Shown in pieces: positions 62,509-64,000 of a stretch of DNA of 64,000 nt. The notes below the pieces were generated by a model that saw only the letters and a program-made list of their open reading frames with translations, made no database searches and was not told the origin of the DNA. Position 1 is the first letter of the stretch. Each line of letters starts with the position of its first letter. The stretch comes from Pseudomonas sp. URMO17WK12:I2 (GTDB taxonomy: Bacteria > Pseudomonadota > Gammaproteobacteria > Pseudomonadales > Pseudomonadaceae): contig NZ_QKYW01000004.1 of the NCBI RefSeq assembly GCF_003253735.1, positions 1 through 64,000 of the forward strand, in the 5' to 3' direction. Both the position numbers and the translations under genes were made by a program.

Positions 62509-63462
62509 CTAGCCCTCAGGCACTGGCGAAGGCCCCAGGGTGAGCGCGAAGCGCTCTTCGCCCAGTGCCAGCACCACCTGACCGTCCTCGATACGCTCGA
62601 GCTTCCAGCCGCCCTCTAGGGGGGCGCCGGGATACAGGCGGGCACCCGATGCATTGATCACGTAGGGGTTGTCGCCGAACCACACGGCCTGGAAATTGAC
62701 CCGCGGCCGGGGGGCGCTTTCACGCACGCTGACATCGCCGCGCAGTACATACTGGCGCCCATAACGGCCGTCGAAATACTGCTGCAGGGTAAGCCAGTCC
62801 TGTTCCTGACCTGGCTGCAAGGTACCGCTGACGCGCACCTGGCCGGCGCTGGCGTCGAGCTTGAGACCGTTCAGCCCGGAGGCCTTGGCCTGGCTGGCCA
62901 GGTCGGCGCGGGCCATTTGCAGCGACGTCGCACTTGGCGCTTCTGCCGGCTGCTCCTCGGCGAGGGTCAGGCGCTGCAGCGACTCCGGTTCGGCGCTGTG
63001 CATCGGCCCATCGCGCAGCACCGCCAGGGCGCCCGCGCAGATGAACATGAACAACGCGGCAATCGCCCATTGCGTTTTGCCGTACCACACCGGGTTGGCC
63101 GCCGGGCCGTCGGCCTGGGGCATGGCCAGACGCAGGGTCGCGGTGCCGATGCGGATATCCACAGGCAGCCGGCCACGATAGCCGTGCCCGCGCGCGATGG
63201 CGGTTTCACGCCCGTTGCGGATTACCCGCACATCACCGCCGGTGGCCTCGACGCCAACGTGGCGGGCACTCAGACGCAGGGTGAGGTGGCGTTCCGCCAC
63301 CCCGGCATCACGCAGCATCAGGTTGGCTGCAGCGCCACTGCCGATGCAGTACACCGCTTCATCCAGCGGCAGCGATACACCGCGATGGATGCCGGCGGTC
63401 ACTTCCAGCCGAGGCAGATCGCCGCTATTCAGCGAGGCGGAACTCGAGGCTATCGCAGTCAT
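62509..63462 (-). CDS. sctD: T3SS inner-membrane ring protein SctD (HrpQ/HrpW/YscD family)
   Basis: A 317-aa single-pass membrane protein. Residues about 15-105 resemble a cytoplasmic FHA domain (LEVTAGIHRGVSLPLDEAVYCIGS; AERHLTLRL; VEATGGDVRVIRNG). One membrane helix (WAIAALFMFICAGALAVL, about 130) follows. The periplasmic part contains BON/ring-type motifs (LKLDASAGQVRVSGTL) and a final NPYVINASGARLYPG block. ATG at 63462 has GGTGAG upstream; GTG at 63471 is possible. It is separated from the first gene of the operon by 142 bp holding a hairpin. Confidence 0.85.
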   Translation of the reverse strand: MTAIASSSASLNSGDLPRLEVTAGIHRGVSLPLDEAVYCIGSGAAANLMLRDAGVAERHLTLRLSARHVGVEATGGDVRVIRNGRETAIARGHGYRGRLPVDIRIGTATLRLAMPQADGPAANPVWYGKTQWAIAALFMFICAGALAVLRDGPMHSAEPESLQRLTLAEEQPAEAPSATSLQMARADLASQAKASGLNGLKLDASAGQVRVSGTLQPGQEQDWLTLQQYFDGRYGRQYVLRGDVSVRESAPRPRVNFQAVWFGDNPYVINASGARLYPGAPLEGGWKLERIEDGQVVLALGEERFALTLGPSPVPEG

Positions 63463-63570
63463 AGGACTCACCGGGGCTCAGGGATCACGCTGTCGAGCGA
63501 CGTATACGACCAGAACGGCCAGACCACGCACTCGATGAAAAAAGGTGCCGATAACGGCGCAGACACAGGT

Positions 63571-63596
63571 GCAGGTGGCGCCGAAACGCCACCTGC
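63571..63596 (-). terminator. Perfect hairpin after the first gene of the T3SS operon (attenuator-like)
   Basis: A 10-bp perfect stem (GCAGGTGGCG with CGCCACCTGC, 6-base loop) nine bases after the stop of the 53-aa gene, without a T-run. It may partially terminate or protect the short transcript, giving more of the first product than of SctD and the rest. Confidence 0.55.
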
Positions 63597-63604
63597 AGCC
63601 GGGG

Positions 63605-63766
63605 TCAGTTCTGCGGACGCTGCTTGGTCGCGTCGAGCTCGGCTTTCTTGGCCGTGGTGATCTCGGTGATCTTGGCGGACTTCTCGATCGCCATATCGAA
63701 CACCGCGGACATTTTTTCGATAGCGGCGTCAGAGTTGCCTGGGTTTACGCTAGGAGTCTCAGCCAT
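63605..63766 (-). CDS. Small helical protein at the head of the T3SS operon, candidate needle/pilus subunit
   Basis: A 53-aa protein (MAETPSVNPGNSDAAIEKMS at the start), predicted almost entirely helical after residue 12, ending AELDATKQRPQN. GGAG precedes the ATG by seven bases. The small size, helix-only structure, lack of a signal peptide, first position in the operon and the hairpin directly behind it suit a highly expressed needle or pilus subunit (SctF, NopA/HrpE-like). I do not recognise the sequence family firmly. A small chaperone is the alternative. Confidence 0.65.
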   Translation of the reverse strand: MAETPSVNPGNSDAAIEKMSAVFDMAIEKSAKITEITTAKKAELDATKQRPQN

Positions 63767-64000
63767 GGGATATCTCCGAAAGTAACTGAAGGGGTAATTA
63801 GCGGCATCATCAACAATGATTGCCGGTTTCAGGAAAGCCATCTCGCCGAGCGGGCTTTCCTGCAACGACTCGAAGACTAGAGAGCGATCGCGGGGCGATG
63901 TTGTTAAAGGTTGTTAAAGCTTGTTGAGGGTCGCTTAACGACCTGCTGACGACGCTGAGCGCTGTACCCCCGTACCGGGCTGCACCTGGCAGCGCATTGC
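63767..64000 (-). promoter_or_regulatory. Promoter region of the T3SS operon (to window end)
   Basis: At least 234 bp upstream of the 53-aa gene without a convincing gene. It contains the direct repeats at 63899-63918 and a weaker third unit (CTCAACAAGC on the minus strand) next to them. Confidence 0.5.
63899..63918 (-). promoter_or_regulatory. 10-bp direct repeat upstream of the T3SS operon
   Basis: Read on the minus strand: TTTAACAACC followed by TTTAACAACA, about 133 bases before the start of the first gene. It is the same type of repeat, in the same orientation relative to transcription, as that upstream of giant gene 1 (29465-29484), and related to 41929-41948. Confidence 0.5.

Overview
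The window looks like a high-GC Pseudomonas chromosome. The order ubiE-ubiJ-ubiB-hisI-hisE-tatABC-rsmE, the sarcosine oxidase/one-carbon cluster, the glycine betaine oxygenase pair and the carnitine operon all match blocks known from P. aeruginosa and relatives. The species cannot be named from the sequence alone; the accessory genes suggest an environmental or plant/animal-associated Pseudomonas.

Layout. 1-3745: a two-partner secretion pair on the minus strand, a CdiA/FhaB-type exoprotein (N-terminal part only) preceded by its CdiB/FhaC-type transporter. 3931-10515: a PHA-granule-associated small protein, then the ubiquinone, his, tat and rsmE housekeeping run. 10745-13415: a YihG-like acyltransferase, a MITE-like element, a VOC protein, a YiiX-like hydrolase and a lipoprotein. 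13547-22710: fdhA, purU, soxG-soxA-soxD-soxB and glyA on the minus strand, which oxidise sarcosine and dispose of the one-carbon units. 22872-25404: a TraX-like membrane protein, a small secreted protein, a second MITE-like copy and L-threonine aldolase. 25480-26600: about 1.1 kb of non-coding DNA in which TGTGGATAA (DnaA-box-like) motifs recur about every 140 bp. 26603-29350: divergent gbcB and gbcA (glycine betaine to dimethylglycine). 33621-38296: carnitine catabolism (cdhB, cdhA, cdhC, caiX) with its regulator cdhR.

The accessory system is a complete-looking type III secretion system (T3SS) at 48151-63766, with three giant secreted translocator/effector-like proteins (1330, 1129 and 1224 aa) at 29582-33574, 38320-41709 and 44376-48050 and a winged-helix/ATPase regulator at 42407-44140. 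The gene order sctC1-small-I-J-K-L-N-O-Q-R-S-T-U and the split secretin are those of rhizobial (Rhc) systems. The second half (D-X-Y-V-C2) carries a YscX/YscY-like pair before SctV. The outer-membrane part appears to be built from Tad-pilus components: a CpaC-type secretin, a CpaD-like lipoprotein and a TadD-like TPR lipoprotein. The switch protein SctU has SEDG where the family has the autocleavage motif NPTH.

The three giant proteins share repeated N-terminal modules, a helical core, a glycine-rich hydrophobic stretch and, in two of them, C-terminal Asp-rich calcium-binding-like modules. They fit the NolX/HrpF/HrpK translocator class but are far larger. A 10-bp direct repeat (TTT[A/C]-[A/G]CA[A/G]C type) lies upstream of the T3SS operon, of the first giant gene, and in the divergent region between the second giant gene and the regulator, which suggests common control. 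The giant genes flank the carnitine operon, so the secretion locus and quaternary-amine catabolism are physically interleaved.
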